Shown here in pieces: positions 22,489 through 32,944 of a DNA stretch of 64,000 nt (positions are counted from its first letter, which is position 1; every line of letters starts with the position of its first letter). The DNA is from Lumbricus terrestris (lineage: Eukaryota > Annelida > Clitellata > Crassiclitellata > Lumbricidae). A program made the position numbers and the translations under genes. The stretch covers positions 16,577,081-16,641,080 of the forward strand of contig OX457038.1 of NCBI GenBank assembly GCA_949752735.1, read 5' to 3'. The notes under the pieces were generated by a model. It ran no database searches, was not told the DNA's origin, and saw only the letters and a list, made by a program, of their open reading frames with translations.

Positions 22489-24196
22489 TAGGGTGCCAAC
22501 GAAATGCATGGGCAAAAAATAATTTTGACTAATCCTGTTTCCCACCCCCTCAAAATGTTTTCTATGACACAAAACTCATGTGTTACATATTTTATTCAGA
22601 TTGATGAATATTTAGAGGTAGCTCCGTGCGTTAGTAGTTTATAGTAGCGTATCACATCATTTCTTCGAAATCGTGTATGGAAATAACTTATATCTACAGA
22701 GAACAGACTGTGCTGTGACTCATTGTTCATACTGACTAAGAATAATAATGTTTCTTGTAATTTTTAATCTTTACCAATTCTTGGTTGTTGTTATAATAAC
22801 ATGGATAAACCAAAAAAGGCTAAACAAAGACTCCGTACTGTCTATGTGATTTCATACAACTAGCACTACATGCCTTCATGATGGTGCCTGTGTTTTGTCT
22901 GTACAAAAGCGTATGAGCTTGGTTTGTAGACCAAAATCATGGAATTAGTCGATGCCAAAGCGTTCAAAACCAGATGGGAACTCCAGTGGTATAACATCAA
23001 GATATAATTTAACAGATTTAGATACTCACGTATACATATATGAAGCAGATCCGGTATGAAAACGGTATAAAGGTGATAACAACTGCACTGGTTTGAATCT
23101 GATGCAAAGTGAGTTTATTGAGCTTATCCAGCTCAATGATATTCAGCCAAGACTGTTAGGACCACTATGAGCTCTTTCACCTGGCACTGATATTTTTAGA
23201 AGGAGTGGAAAGTGGGGAATATGTGCGTATCCATGCCTCTGGAGCCCATGCATCCCATAGAGCTAGTTAGCCTATAGATGGATGACAAGGTCACATACAG
23301 TTTTAAAAGCTACTTATTTCACTCTCAATAAACGTCACCAAACGTGAGTTGTCAGCTCTCCAAGAGTTCAAAGCAGTTGTGAAGTTGTACATTAAGTGTC
23401 TGTACGCACATGCATGATCCTCGCAACGACTTGAATCTTCCGCATGAGTTTGATGCATACAGACAAACAACCAAACTGTTGCCGATTCAGCAATCAAGTC
23501 CCTCTGTAGTCATTTGTAGCATCTAGGTGAAATCTTAAATGGTCTTACTTTCTTTGATACAATGGTTCCTCTGGAAGGAAGCAATGGTCACAGCCCTAAG
23601 TCAAGAAACTCATGGATGAACTCCTTGACATGTTGTGCAGCATGGCACTGTTGCTATACCAATGCAGCGATGGTTTTCACAACATACTTAGCAGCTTCAT
23701 GTGGCAATTGGAATATCACATGACTTCTTGTCTTTAAGACCTTCACCCTAGCACTTGAGAGAGCATATTTTCTGAGTATGCTAGTGCTCCAATATGAGCA
23801 GAGAGTCTGATGGTGGTCAACAATGCCGCTGATTCATTCAATGGTGTCCTTGGTCACTATGAAAAACAGAATCATTTTCTGCAATAAGTTGCTGAGAGGC
23901 GCTGCACGACATTTCTAGTTACTAAGGAGTCTACTGTTGCTCACCAGTAGTGCTGTGCTCAATTGCTCATCACTAACTTAGCAATAGTGAAGACCCTTCA
24001 TAGTAATGTATCTTAGCCATTGAAACAGCATGAAAATTAACATTGTTCAATGCTAAAAACTTTAACCACGTGGAGCTACCAGTAAATATTTTTAGAATGC
24101 TTCATAATTTTGTGAACCTTATTGTTTCAACAATGGAAACATATTTGGAGGGTGGGAAGGTAAAAATTAAACATTTATTTTTTGAGTGGCACCCTA
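22489..24196 (+). mobile_element. TAGGGTGCC-ended transposon with decayed coding region
   Basis: Left TAGGGTGCCAACG and right GTGGCACCCTA form short inverted termini, and CTAT of the surrounding microsatellite lies on each side. The plus strand retains pieces of one protein: KRELSALQEFKAVVKLYIK (about 23338-23395), NDLNLPHEFDAY, then DSAIKSLCSHL, a stop, and NGLTFFDTMVPLE (about 23485-23580). The last pieces match the (H)LWYLSEELxALxFFD type region also seen at 55370 in the second TAGGGTGCC element. All frames are broken. The superfamily is unknown to me. Confidence 0.6.
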
Positions 24197-24470
<274 letters not shown>

Positions 24471-24995
24471 TCCATACTTACGAAATATCTAGAAAAATTT
24501 ATAAAAAAGTATTGTAATTCTAATGAGAATCTCCCACTTACTTCCTACCTTTTTAGTTAAGAACTTATATCATGCTTTAATACAACCTTACCTAACCTAC
24601 TGTAACTTCATCTAGTCTTCGTTCTACCCTACCCAGCATCATCACCAGGTGATGGTATTATTTTCCACACTATAATAAAAAAAAGCAGGCCTACTTGCAA
24701 ATACACTTTTATTTATAACAAAACTTGGTGTAGGGCATTACTTTTCACTATAATGAATCTAATATTTCTGCACGGAAATAAGTTTCACAGTGGCATTTAC
24801 TTTCTCCAGCATACTGAGGCATATTGATGAGCATGGAAAGGAAATCATTTAGCAATGTCAACAGCAAAAGTTATAGCAATTCGCTGAACTTCTCGAAACA
24901 GAAACTTCTTTTTGTCATGTAGACCGCTCAAATGTGTAAAAGGCACTAATCATATTTTAGATGGTGTGCAACATTGAAAAGATTACTGTAAGGTG
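24471..24995. other. No gene recognised
   Basis: Ordinary-looking AT-rich sequence without usable frames. Confidence 0.45.
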
Positions 24996-24999
24996 AGGT

Positions 25000-25280
25000 G
25001 AGGTGGTCGATTGGTAAGGCACGGTGATCGATTGGTTAGAGCCTGTAATGCAGATAGTACGGGTTCGATCCCCTTCCTTCATAGGAGCTAACTGTGTACA
25101 GTGTGTAGGGACCTTAAGCAAGTCCGTCATTCATAATTGCTCTCCAATAAGTTTGCAGTTGTAGTTACACCGTTGATTCGTGTGTGCGCTTCTGAGCTTT
25201 GTAAGGAATGTGATATCAAATACGAATTGTATTGTGTTGCATTTTATAAGATGATAATTGGATGAATAAATTATTTCGAA
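25000..25280 (+). mobile_element. tRNA-derived SINE
   Basis: A polymerase III B box, GGGTTCGATCC, lies at 25061-25071. An A-box-like TCGATTGGTTAGAGC precedes it (25028-25042), and a near copy of the A-box region (GGTCGATTGGTAAGGC) stands just upstream. The tRNA-like head is not a valid cloverleaf. The body contains CCTTAAGCAAGTCCGTCATT and AATTGCTCTCCA, similar in style to conserved SINE bodies. The end is ATGATAATTGGATGAATAAA. The 3' border is approximate. Confidence 0.65.
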
Positions 25281-25522
25281 TGAAATTGTATTAAACTCAG
25301 ACCAGTATAATCAGAGACTTGAAACTCTCGACTAACTCTTTTTCGGCTTTGCGGCTATAATAGCCGTTGTAATATACTTGAAGGGAGTTCACCATGACAG
25401 CAGCTTTTGCCGCTGCAGGCGTTTACTCCAGGATGAAAGTGCAAATTCAGTTTAAATATAACAGTTCTTGTAATCTTTTTGTGTATAAATTATTGCAAGA
25501 TATTCTTTCAATTTCGTTTTAG

Positions 25523-25690
25523 ACGAGGATTTCCTAAGTGATACGGAGTCTGATCCTTCTTCAGAAGAACGAGATGTCATTCGAAAAAAGGGAAAAAGGA
25601 AGAGAAGGGCTTATTTACGATGGTCTAAAGGAGAAACTGACACTATCCGGGATTACTTCAAATCTTGGTTCAATGCAGAGAAAAATCCAG
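25523..25690 (+). CDS. Penultimate exon of an unrecognised gene
   Basis: A splice acceptor (TTTCGTTTTAG) precedes it and a donor (CAG|GTATGT) follows. The 168-bp exon is open in one frame (phase 1 in, phase 1 out). It reads an acidic stretch, EDFLSDTESDPSSEERD, then a basic cluster, RKKGKRKRRAYLRWSKGE, then IRDYFKSWFNAEKNP. The split Gly codon is completed by the exon at 30075. The pattern acidic, Lys/Arg-rich, 'RWSxxE...F...NPGK' resembles the tails of some nuclear proteins with a SANT/Myb-like fold, but I would not name a family. No upstream exon was found with confidence. Confidence 0.6.
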
Positions 25691-25776
25691 GTATGTGTTT
25701 GAGGTTGCTGTATCTTAGTTTTTTGCTAGCTCAAATGCAGTGCTGTCATGTATCTTAGTTTTTTGCTCTTTCTAGT

Positions 25777-26355
25777 CAGTGCTGTCCATACTGCGACCCT
25801 CTACCAATAATGCTGCTCGTTGCATGGTCACAGCAAACGAAAAAAGCCAAGCAAGTCTCAACGGGTAGCTGAGCGCATTGAGCGGCGGTCCAGAGAGACA
25901 GAAGCCCGGGTGAAAAGCTCACATAGGAAGGATGGAGTTTGAGCAAGGGTCTGCAACTGGCGTAAGCGCGAAAATATATTTTAGTTTGTAAAACAGTGGC
26001 GGCGCAGCAGCATTCCATAATAAAATCCCTTTGCCTTCACCGTTGTTTTGCCGTAGGACAGCCAGAAATTTGGGGGGTGGGGATGGGAGGGGAAATATTT
26101 TTCCGAAAACCCAAATTTCACGGGTGGCGTACCGGTGGAGGTCGGAGTGTGGTGGGGTGGGTTTGGTGTGGTGGGGTAGGGTTGTGGCCGGGAGTGGGTC
26201 GAATCCTAAATTTCCCGGGCAACGCCGGGTACCCCAGCTAGTTGATAATAATTATAATAATTGTTAGCCGTTGCTTTTGAGTTCACTGTTGCGATCCTCG
26301 GCTTAAAAATTATTGCTTCTGCGGCCCGTGAGGCCAAAAAGGTTGGACAGCACTG
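25777..26355. mobile_element. hAT-like element (CAGTGCTGTCC-ended)
   Basis: Left CAGTGCTGTCCATACTGCG; right GGCCAAAAAGGTTGGACAGCACTG, i.e. inverted termini of about 11 bp. TTCTAGT (7 bp) lies just outside both ends. It lies in the intron of the plus-strand gene and contains a separate inserted repeat near 26040-26241. Confidence 0.65.
26040..26241 (+). mobile_element. Helitron-like 3' end
   Basis: The end reads CCCGGGCAACGCCGGG, a short GC hairpin, followed after nine bases by CTAGT and then T. A hairpin about 10 nt before CTRR-type termini, without target duplication, is the Helitron hallmark. The upstream part shares CAAATTTCACGGGTGGCG with 21340. The 5' end was not located. Confidence 0.5.
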
Positions 26356-26796
26356 TTCTAGTGCATCATAGCAACTGGACGATGCTGTATAGCACTGTCG
26401 AACGTCGCGTGAATTGCGCTGTGTAGGCTATGAGAAGAGATCATGAAAAAGTGCATCAGTGATTTCTTGCAGGAGTAAGCCTACGATTACTCAGTTCTAT
26501 GCAGGTGGCGTGTAAAAATCTGAGTTTGATACTTCAAACTAGAATACGTCAAATTGCGCGATGTCTGAAAGCATAAGTAACTCAATATAAATTTAAACTG
26601 CCATTGAAGGAGCTGTCAGACACTCCTAGTACAAATGACACCGGACTTCATTTGCAACATATGTAGGCAAATAGGTTTCCACGCGAAACCCAACTATATG
26701 AGACGCCACTGATCGTTTGTGGATGATGCTACATACAGCCTCAAGCCATACCAGTAGCCTATGTGTGTTGAATTGCCGAATATCTGCGACGACAGC

Positions 26797-26941
26797 CATA
26801 GGTGCAATCACGTCCTGAAAGTTGGGGGGGCAAATGAATCACGTCCTAAAAGTTGGGGGGACCATAATGATAAAGTCAATGGGACCACTCAAAAGTTGAG
26901 GGGACGCGTCCCGTGGGTCCCATAGGGTGGTTGCGCCTATG
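26797..26941. mobile_element. 145-bp MITE, copy 1 (CATAGGTGCAA-ended)
   Basis: Termini CATAGGTGCAATCAC and GGTTGCGCCTATG are imperfect inverted repeats. The identical octamer ACGACAGC flanks it (26789-26796 and 26942-26949). It is nearly identical to the copy at 38159-38304. The interior has tandem CACGTCCTAAAAGTTGGGG-type units. The 8-bp duplication suggests hAT. Confidence 0.85.
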
Positions 26942-27129
26942 ACGACAGCAATAGAAATTGTTCACCGCCACAGCGCTTCTGTGCCTTGGGTCGAACCAGT
27001 CTGCCGGGTAATAGGCCTGGATGAAGGAAGAGGACGTCGCTAATGATCTAAATGATCTAAACGCGGTGTTGCTTTACTCAAGTCTAATTATTGTTCTGGT
27101 AAAGAATTAAAATCAACCACCAACAGAAG

Positions 27130-28655
27130 CTGCACGGGTTGATGATGAAGTACGCTATTCCTGTCAGAATATTTCTCATGAACACTACGGAATACGGGGT
27201 ACCCCTCTAAAGTGGTTCACTAGTTATCTATCTAATAGATACCAATATGTTTCTCTCAATAATACCTCTTCATCTTTCTTACCTATAATATGCGGCGTCC
27301 CGCAGGGCTCAATTCTCGGCCCCCTCCTATTTCTTTTGTATGTAAATGATATACAATCTGTGACCGACTTGAACTTGATCATGTTTGCAGACGATGCGAA
27401 CATCTTTGCAACTGGTCATTGTCCTATCCTTTTGGCTGCATCATTAAATAGTAAACTGGAGGAAATTTGTCATTGGTTCGCAGCTAACTTACTTTCTCTG
27501 AACCTGCAAAAAACTTGCTTTATGGTATTTACTAGAAAAATGTTTTCTGATACTGATGTTAATATTACTATAAACGGAGTTTCTTTGAATCGAGTGCATG
27601 AAATCAAATTTCTTGGAGTGGTGTTCTCTGATGACCTTAAATGGAAGAAACATGTAGATATGGTAGTAAACAAGGTATCTAAAATCGTGGGCATACTCTA
27701 TAGGGTTGGCCATATTCTTGATGCCGATAAATTAAAACTACTATACCACACTTTACTGGAGCCACACTTGACATACTGCTGCTCTGTATGGTCGTCACCG
27801 CATAAAACTGGGAATTTAGACCGTATCCTAAGGCTCCAGAAAGCTGCCGTAAGAATTATTACCTGTTCCAGTTACCTTTCTCATTCAAATCCCTTGTTTT
27901 ATAAGCTGAAAATATTAAAAATTTATGAATTATCCCATTTATCGAAACTTGTGTTCATGTTCAAGTCTGTACACAACTTGTTACCTAATCAATTTTGTAA
28001 TTATTTTATGACAGTTGATCAAACCCATTCTTACAATACCAGGACCGCGTCCAACTATGTTGTCCCTTATGCACGAACTGCCTCCAGAGCACATAACCTC
28101 CAGGTCCTGGGTCCTCGTTTATGGAATTCCCTACCGGATGACCTTAAACGAGAATTTTTTTTACCTGCATTTAAAAGGGAAGTGAAATCAGGCTTTTTAC
28201 TGAAATAAACTGAATGCTAAACAGGTCTTTCTAAACAATTCATCGCTTAACTTTGTACCGATTATCTTGCTGTTATGCATACCTCAGCACCTTTTCTTTT
28301 TAGTTTTGGTTCTTGTTTTCTTAATTTTGCTTTCATATATCCTTTTTTTTACTAGGCTAGGTACTGCACCTGTGTTTCAATTTAATTTTGTTTTATAATT
28401 TTGTACTGATTGTGTTGCTATTTTGTTGTATAATATTGGTCAATTCATATGGTCTCAACAGAACTTTTTTGTTTACAGCTGTGTGACATGTATCGTTGAC
28501 TGAAATGTAAATGTAATTTAGGGGCCAGGTTGATATAAGCTTTTAGCTTTTTCCGGGCTTCCTGTTGCTCAGAGACCGTTTCTGTATCTACTACTTGTAC
28601 ACTTGTTCTTTTTGTTTCTTTGGCAATAAATAAATAATAATAAAAATAATAATAT
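27130..28655 (+). mobile_element. 5'-truncated LINE (Jockey/CR1-type)
   Basis: Contains the C-terminal half of the reverse transcriptase (to 28208), then a 3' UTR ending TTTGGCAATAAATAAATAA and an AAT-rich tail. A second copy of the 3' UTR is at 5318-5690 on the opposite strand. Inserted in the intron of the plus-strand gene. Confidence 0.85.
27160..28208 (+). pseudogene. LINE reverse transcriptase, C-terminal part
   Basis: Open from about 27160. HYGIRGTPLKWFTSYL is followed by CGVPQGSILGPLLF (about 27293-27334) and IMFADDANIF with the catalytic ADD near 27390. Then come the thumb-like FLGVVFSDDLKWKKH and a tail, LGPRLWNSLPDDLK, ending FLLK-stop. The N-terminal reverse-transcriptase blocks and the endonuclease are missing, so this is a dead-on-arrival insertion although the remaining frame is intact. 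Only the part after 27336 begins with a Met codon, and that is not a real start. Confidence 0.85.
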
Positions 28656-28689
28656 GTACTGTGTACAACCATTCATGTCCATCCTTGAG

Positions 28690-29495
28690 CATAAAATCAA
28701 TACCTCTGTAATAATTGAAAATTGATTTTGTTCTCCTGTCTGAATTATTTCCTCACTATACCTTTTCCTCAACTGTTCGTGATCTGGGTGTTACTTTAGA
28801 TAGTTCCCTTTCATTTAAAGACCATATATCTAATCTTACACGCTCTTCATATTTTCATTTAAGGCGCCTAAGGGCAATTCGATGTTCTGTTTCGCCTTCT
28901 GTTTTTACCACTTTGGTCCATGCTTTCATTTGCTCCAGAATTGACTACTGTAATTCTCTTCTAATTGGTCTTCCCAAGGTTAGACTCTCACCTTTGCAGT
29001 CGGTCCTTAATGCGGCCGCCCGATTAATTGCACGCCTTCCACGCTACTCTCATAATATTATCTCTACTTTTATGTTTGAGCAGCTCCATTGGCTTCCTCT
29101 AACTGCGCGCATTAAGTTCAAAATTCTCATTTTGGTCTCTCAAGCACAACGGGGTCTTGCCCCAAAATATCTAACCAATGGAATTCGCAGGCCAGTTTCA
29201 GCCTCCTCGCATCGTCCACGCCGCTCTTTAGACAGATTTGAACTTCTAGTACCTTCTACTAGAACGGCTATGGCTCAGTCCCGTTCCTTTACATCAATTG
29301 GTCCTTCTCTTTGGAATACGCTCTCTCCTTCTACTCGATCTCAACTTCTGACAGGAAATCCCTCCTCCTCATTTTCTTTCCTTAAAACCTATTTCTTCTC
29401 TCGTGGCCTTGCGCACTGGAAGCGCCTCTGAACGGTTCAACCTAGTAGAGGCGCTTTATAAATCTTTTTATACAATACAATACAATACAATACAA
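28690..29495 (+). pseudogene. L2/CR1-like LINE C-terminal fragment
   Basis: A single open frame (28715-29431) reads VRDLGVTLDSSLSFKDHIS, FICSRIDYCNSLL, VLNAAARLIARL, LHWLPLTARIKFKI and SFTSIGPSLWNTLSPSTR, the standard order of the RT-thumb and C-terminal region of L2/CR1 LINEs. It ends with AGAGGCGCTTTATAAATC and an (ATACA)n tail. The catalytic reverse-transcriptase core is missing. Intact frame but truncated. Confidence 0.85.
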
Positions 29496-29790
29496 TTAAT
29501 CGTAATCGTAATCTCGAGATTTCTACAGCGCCCACAAAAGCCAAGTCGCGGGAACCAGCTTAGTCACAGGCGCTCAATCAAAACAAAATCGATAGGCAGC
29601 GGGTCAAGTCCGGAGAGTCAGGCAGGTAGATAGATGGACGGCTAAGGTTGGTGATGTTTAGAGTTGAAATGGGGAGGGATGTGAGGAGAAGAGGAAGAAT
29701 TAGGGTAGGATTTGTGAAAGAGCAATGTTTTCAGTTTTGAGTGAAAGACCTGTGGAGAGATAGCGAGAGGTGGAGTTAGTCTGTATACCT
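29496..29790 (-). mobile_element. LINE 3' end with (ATTACG)n tail
   Basis: The reverse strand ends GGGCGCTGTAGAAATCTCG followed by AGATTACGATTACGATTA, a short tandem tail of the kind that ends L2/CR1 LINEs. Upstream it holds a decayed coding tail (STGLSLKTENI). It abuts the plus-strand LINE end tail to tail. Confidence 0.55.
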
Positions 29791-30074
29791 TTTTAACCTT
29801 AGTGTAGAAGCTGGCTATATAGCCTACTTCCTCTGAATCATGAGTAGCCTATACTGATGGCATGCAGAAGAATTTTGTGCTGGGCATTGCCAAATCGGAA
29901 TAATTCACAATTTTTTGAAAGGAAAATATGTTCATATGTTAGAGATTAGGCAGGCCTACTTGTTAGAATTAGATATGTAATGGCACTATTCCTACTTAAA
30001 CTACAGTGTCAAGTATACAATGTTTTTCTCATTTTATCAATATTTAAAATGTTTTAGTATACTTTCTATTTCAG

Positions 30075-30214
30075 GAAAAGTGGTCATTGAGAAATTTAAG
30101 GAACTCCATCCACAATACACTAAGCCATGGCAGTCTATTCGCACAAAAATCATCAATGACAAGGCCAATGAAATGCGCCGTGCTGATAGAAGAATGCAGC
30201 AAGTTTTGCAATGA
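30075..30214 (+). CDS. Terminal exon of the plus-strand gene
   Basis: Acceptor TTTCTATTTCAG. The first two bases complete the Gly codon begun at 25690, giving NPGKVVIEKFKELHP, then KPWQSIRTKIINDKANEMRR and a stop at 30212-30214. The residues are basic and helix-prone. 'NPGK..V..F...HP...K.W..IR.KI' is a recurring pattern in tails of uncharacterised nuclear proteins. A possible polyadenylation signal, AATAAA, lies at about 30398. The 4.4-kb intron before it is filled with transposons. Confidence 0.6.
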
Positions 30215-30219
30215 GTCAA

Positions 30220-32200
30220 TCGGCTGCCACCACTTTATTGACTTTCGAGTTTTGCAGCTGGACTTTGTCAAGAAGTCTTGTGTTTTCAAATGTGCATGTT
30301 AATGTAGCATTTTATTTTTTATAGGAGGATCTTTAACATCAGTCTCGATAGCTATTGGTCTATCATCGTTGCTTTATAACTTAGGGTGCAAGTGACAAAT
30401 AAAGTCAGCAGAGAAGATGATGTTTAATGATGCCAATTTAAAAAGCTTATCACTTGAAGTCCATTGCACTGCAGGAGACTAAGTCAAATTGATTTAGTTG
30501 AAGGTGGACATTAACATTTTTATTTGGCAGCTAAGCCCTTAATGTTGTTATTGGTCATTCGGGTTCTGAAACAGTATGTTGAGCTACAGGTTTTAGGCAA
30601 TCTATCGCTTTAGCATTATAAATTATTCGCCATCGCATGGGTTTTAGCGTTGGTCGTTAATCGCTTGGATAGGTGAAAAGAATTTTTGCAATATAAATGT
30701 CGATTTGGTAAGTTAATTTCTACTTAAATTTAAGTGGAATCGATGAGAAGATTTACCGATGAAACTTTGAACTAGCTGGATGGACAGTTGGACACTAATT
30801 CTTTAAATAAAATATGAATTGATAAAAATGTTTCTGCTTAAAATAGTAAAAGCCCTAATACACGCTGTTTTTTTCGTAAATTATTGATGAAAAGGATTTG
30901 TGACAAATAAGAAGGTGGATTGATGAAAAATAATTATTCTGCACCGGTTGAATGATCTAGGCAAACAGACGGAAAATCAGAAAGACATAATAGGCCCTGT
31001 AGAAATGTGGAGAAGACAAACGTACGGCCTTATTGTTTTTCTCCTGTGAATCCTGTGCAATGAAGCTCAGGAAAGGCCTTGCGTTGAGTTTGAAGGCGGT
31101 TGGACTGTTATATGTTACTAATACTATTAATGTTTTATAATTTTTAAAACTATTTTCGTTTTAAGCGTTTGAATGTAGCCTATTATATTAAGGTTAATGT
31201 TCTTTCCTTATACCTAGCTATTACTATTATAATGTAAACATTTATAACTTGAATAAGAATCTCATGTCAACATTGCAATAATAAGCAACAATATGCTGTA
31301 TTAGAAATAGAAAGTTATAGATTAAGTATATCATGTTGAATTACAGGACTGACATAGTCATGTTTATAATGGACCTATATGACAGAGAACTGACATTTTC
31401 AACTTCTGTTTGTACAATGTATATCTATAATGATTGGTGATTGCATTCAATGAGAGAGATTTAATTATACAAATTTCTTATAAAATCTCACTTCACAAGT
31501 ACAAATGTTGTTAACTTTTAGCCGATGCTGTATTATAGTTTAAAAACTAAATTAAGATGGCAAGTTGATTAATAGTTCACCCTTTTACATTTACATTTAA
31601 ATTTCCTTATTTTGTGTGTTTCATAATGACTGGAAATTTTTATTATTGGCCTTAAAGACCATCTTATCACAATACAAAAAACAGAAATTATTTACGAAAT
31701 TATAATTATCATGCTGTTAAATAACAAAGATTAGTGACATTGAAGACCGTGCACTATTTTGATGCCTTTAATTGGTGCTCATTGTTTTTAACTGCATTGT
31801 AGGCCTACTCAATGAATTCTTTGTTTTTAACTGCATTGTATATAATTTTTTACAGTCGTCGGCACCTTGCATGGATGCTACATGACGACGAGAGTCTTTC
31901 GAATATTAATAGTAATAAAAAAACGCTCATTAACTGAGAACATACTTGTTAATCCAATTTCAGGGCCTTCCATAACGGTGGTGTGTCATAACGGTGGTGT
32001 GTAATAGGCGGACACATGGATAGAATAAGATATGTTTGATGTGCGCTTCGATGGTAGGGGCTGGGTGAAGCCATGCGGGGTTCACTTGGTATTTAGGTGG
32101 CCGAGAGTCAACTCAAGTATACATCAATGCAACACACAGGGGGTTTGAAGTCGTTTCTATTCCTCTATCACCTACTGTTACCCTAATGGCAATGGCCAAC
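30220..32200. other. 3' flank and intergenic AT-rich DNA
   Basis: A possible poly(A) signal for the plus-strand gene is at about 30398. Otherwise I see no frames, inverted termini or tandem arrays beyond short AT tracts. A 17-bp direct repeat, CATAACGGTGGTGTGT, is at 31970-32003. Confidence 0.45.
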
Positions 32201-32219
32201 GGGAAGTCACACATGCAGC

Positions 32220-32480
32220 AGACATGGACGAAAAGAGACTGATAGACACAAAGACAGAGAAGCACGCAGAAGGACAGACCAAGAGACTTACGCCTAGATA
32301 GAGAGTAGCAAGCAGACGGACAGACCGGGAGGCAGGAGGACAGACAGGAAGGCAGGAGGACAGATCAACAGACTTACACCTAGACATGGAGAAGGAAGGG
32401 CGACGGTTATACAGATTGGCAGGCGGACAGCCTGACAGCCAGACTTATGAGCAGACAGACAGAGGGACAAACACTCAGAC
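32220..32480. repeat. Degenerate GACAGAC/GCAG tract
   Basis: GACA-rich imperfect repeat, a diverged relative or precursor of the array beginning at 32945. Frames over it are artefacts. Confidence 0.65.
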
Positions 32481-32618
32481 CGACAATTTGGCAGGCGGAT
32501 AAACCAACAGACAAACGTGCAGACAGCCCGACACACCCTTACGCAAAATTTCTTGAACGCATAGACTGCAGAGACAAGAGCAAACATGCAGATGATAAAA
32601 CGGCCATAAACAGCGAAG

Positions 32619-32621
<3 letters not shown>

Positions 32622-32672
<51 letters not shown>

Positions 32673-32682
32673 AAGGGAAGGG
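32622..32682. repeat. (GA)n microsatellite
   Basis: About 50 bp of GA repeats with one CA interruption. Confidence 0.9.
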
Positions 32683-32944
32683 CAGATATAGAGACGAACA
32701 TTCGGCCTTAAAAGTAAACTCGTGCCGTTCAACAGTTCAATGAAGTTGAAGAAGGCTTCCAATGACAGTATTTGTGTTTGAAATCACTATTAAGTCTACA
32801 CGAAGTGAAGAGTTTGACGTGAATCCAGTATTGGAATAATAAGCGCCTTTATATCGCGAGAAGGACGACGCATCTTGTAGCCCTAATGGTTATCTCCTGC
32901 CATTCTTCTGCAAATAATTATTACTTCACGGCCAGACATCCAAA

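Noticed and set aside
25000..25075. Functional tRNA gene
   Set aside because: A good B box is present but no complete cloverleaf or acceptor stem pairing; a SINE head fits better.
26690..26715. Another right end of the large hAT-like insertion (CCACTGATCGTTTG)
   Set aside because: No CAGT-type left end with a matching octamer was found nearby. It is kept as a caveat for the 42542-52697 call.
30037..30302. Frames on both strands overlapping the terminal exon
   Set aside because: Only the frame entered from the splice acceptor continues the upstream exon in phase.
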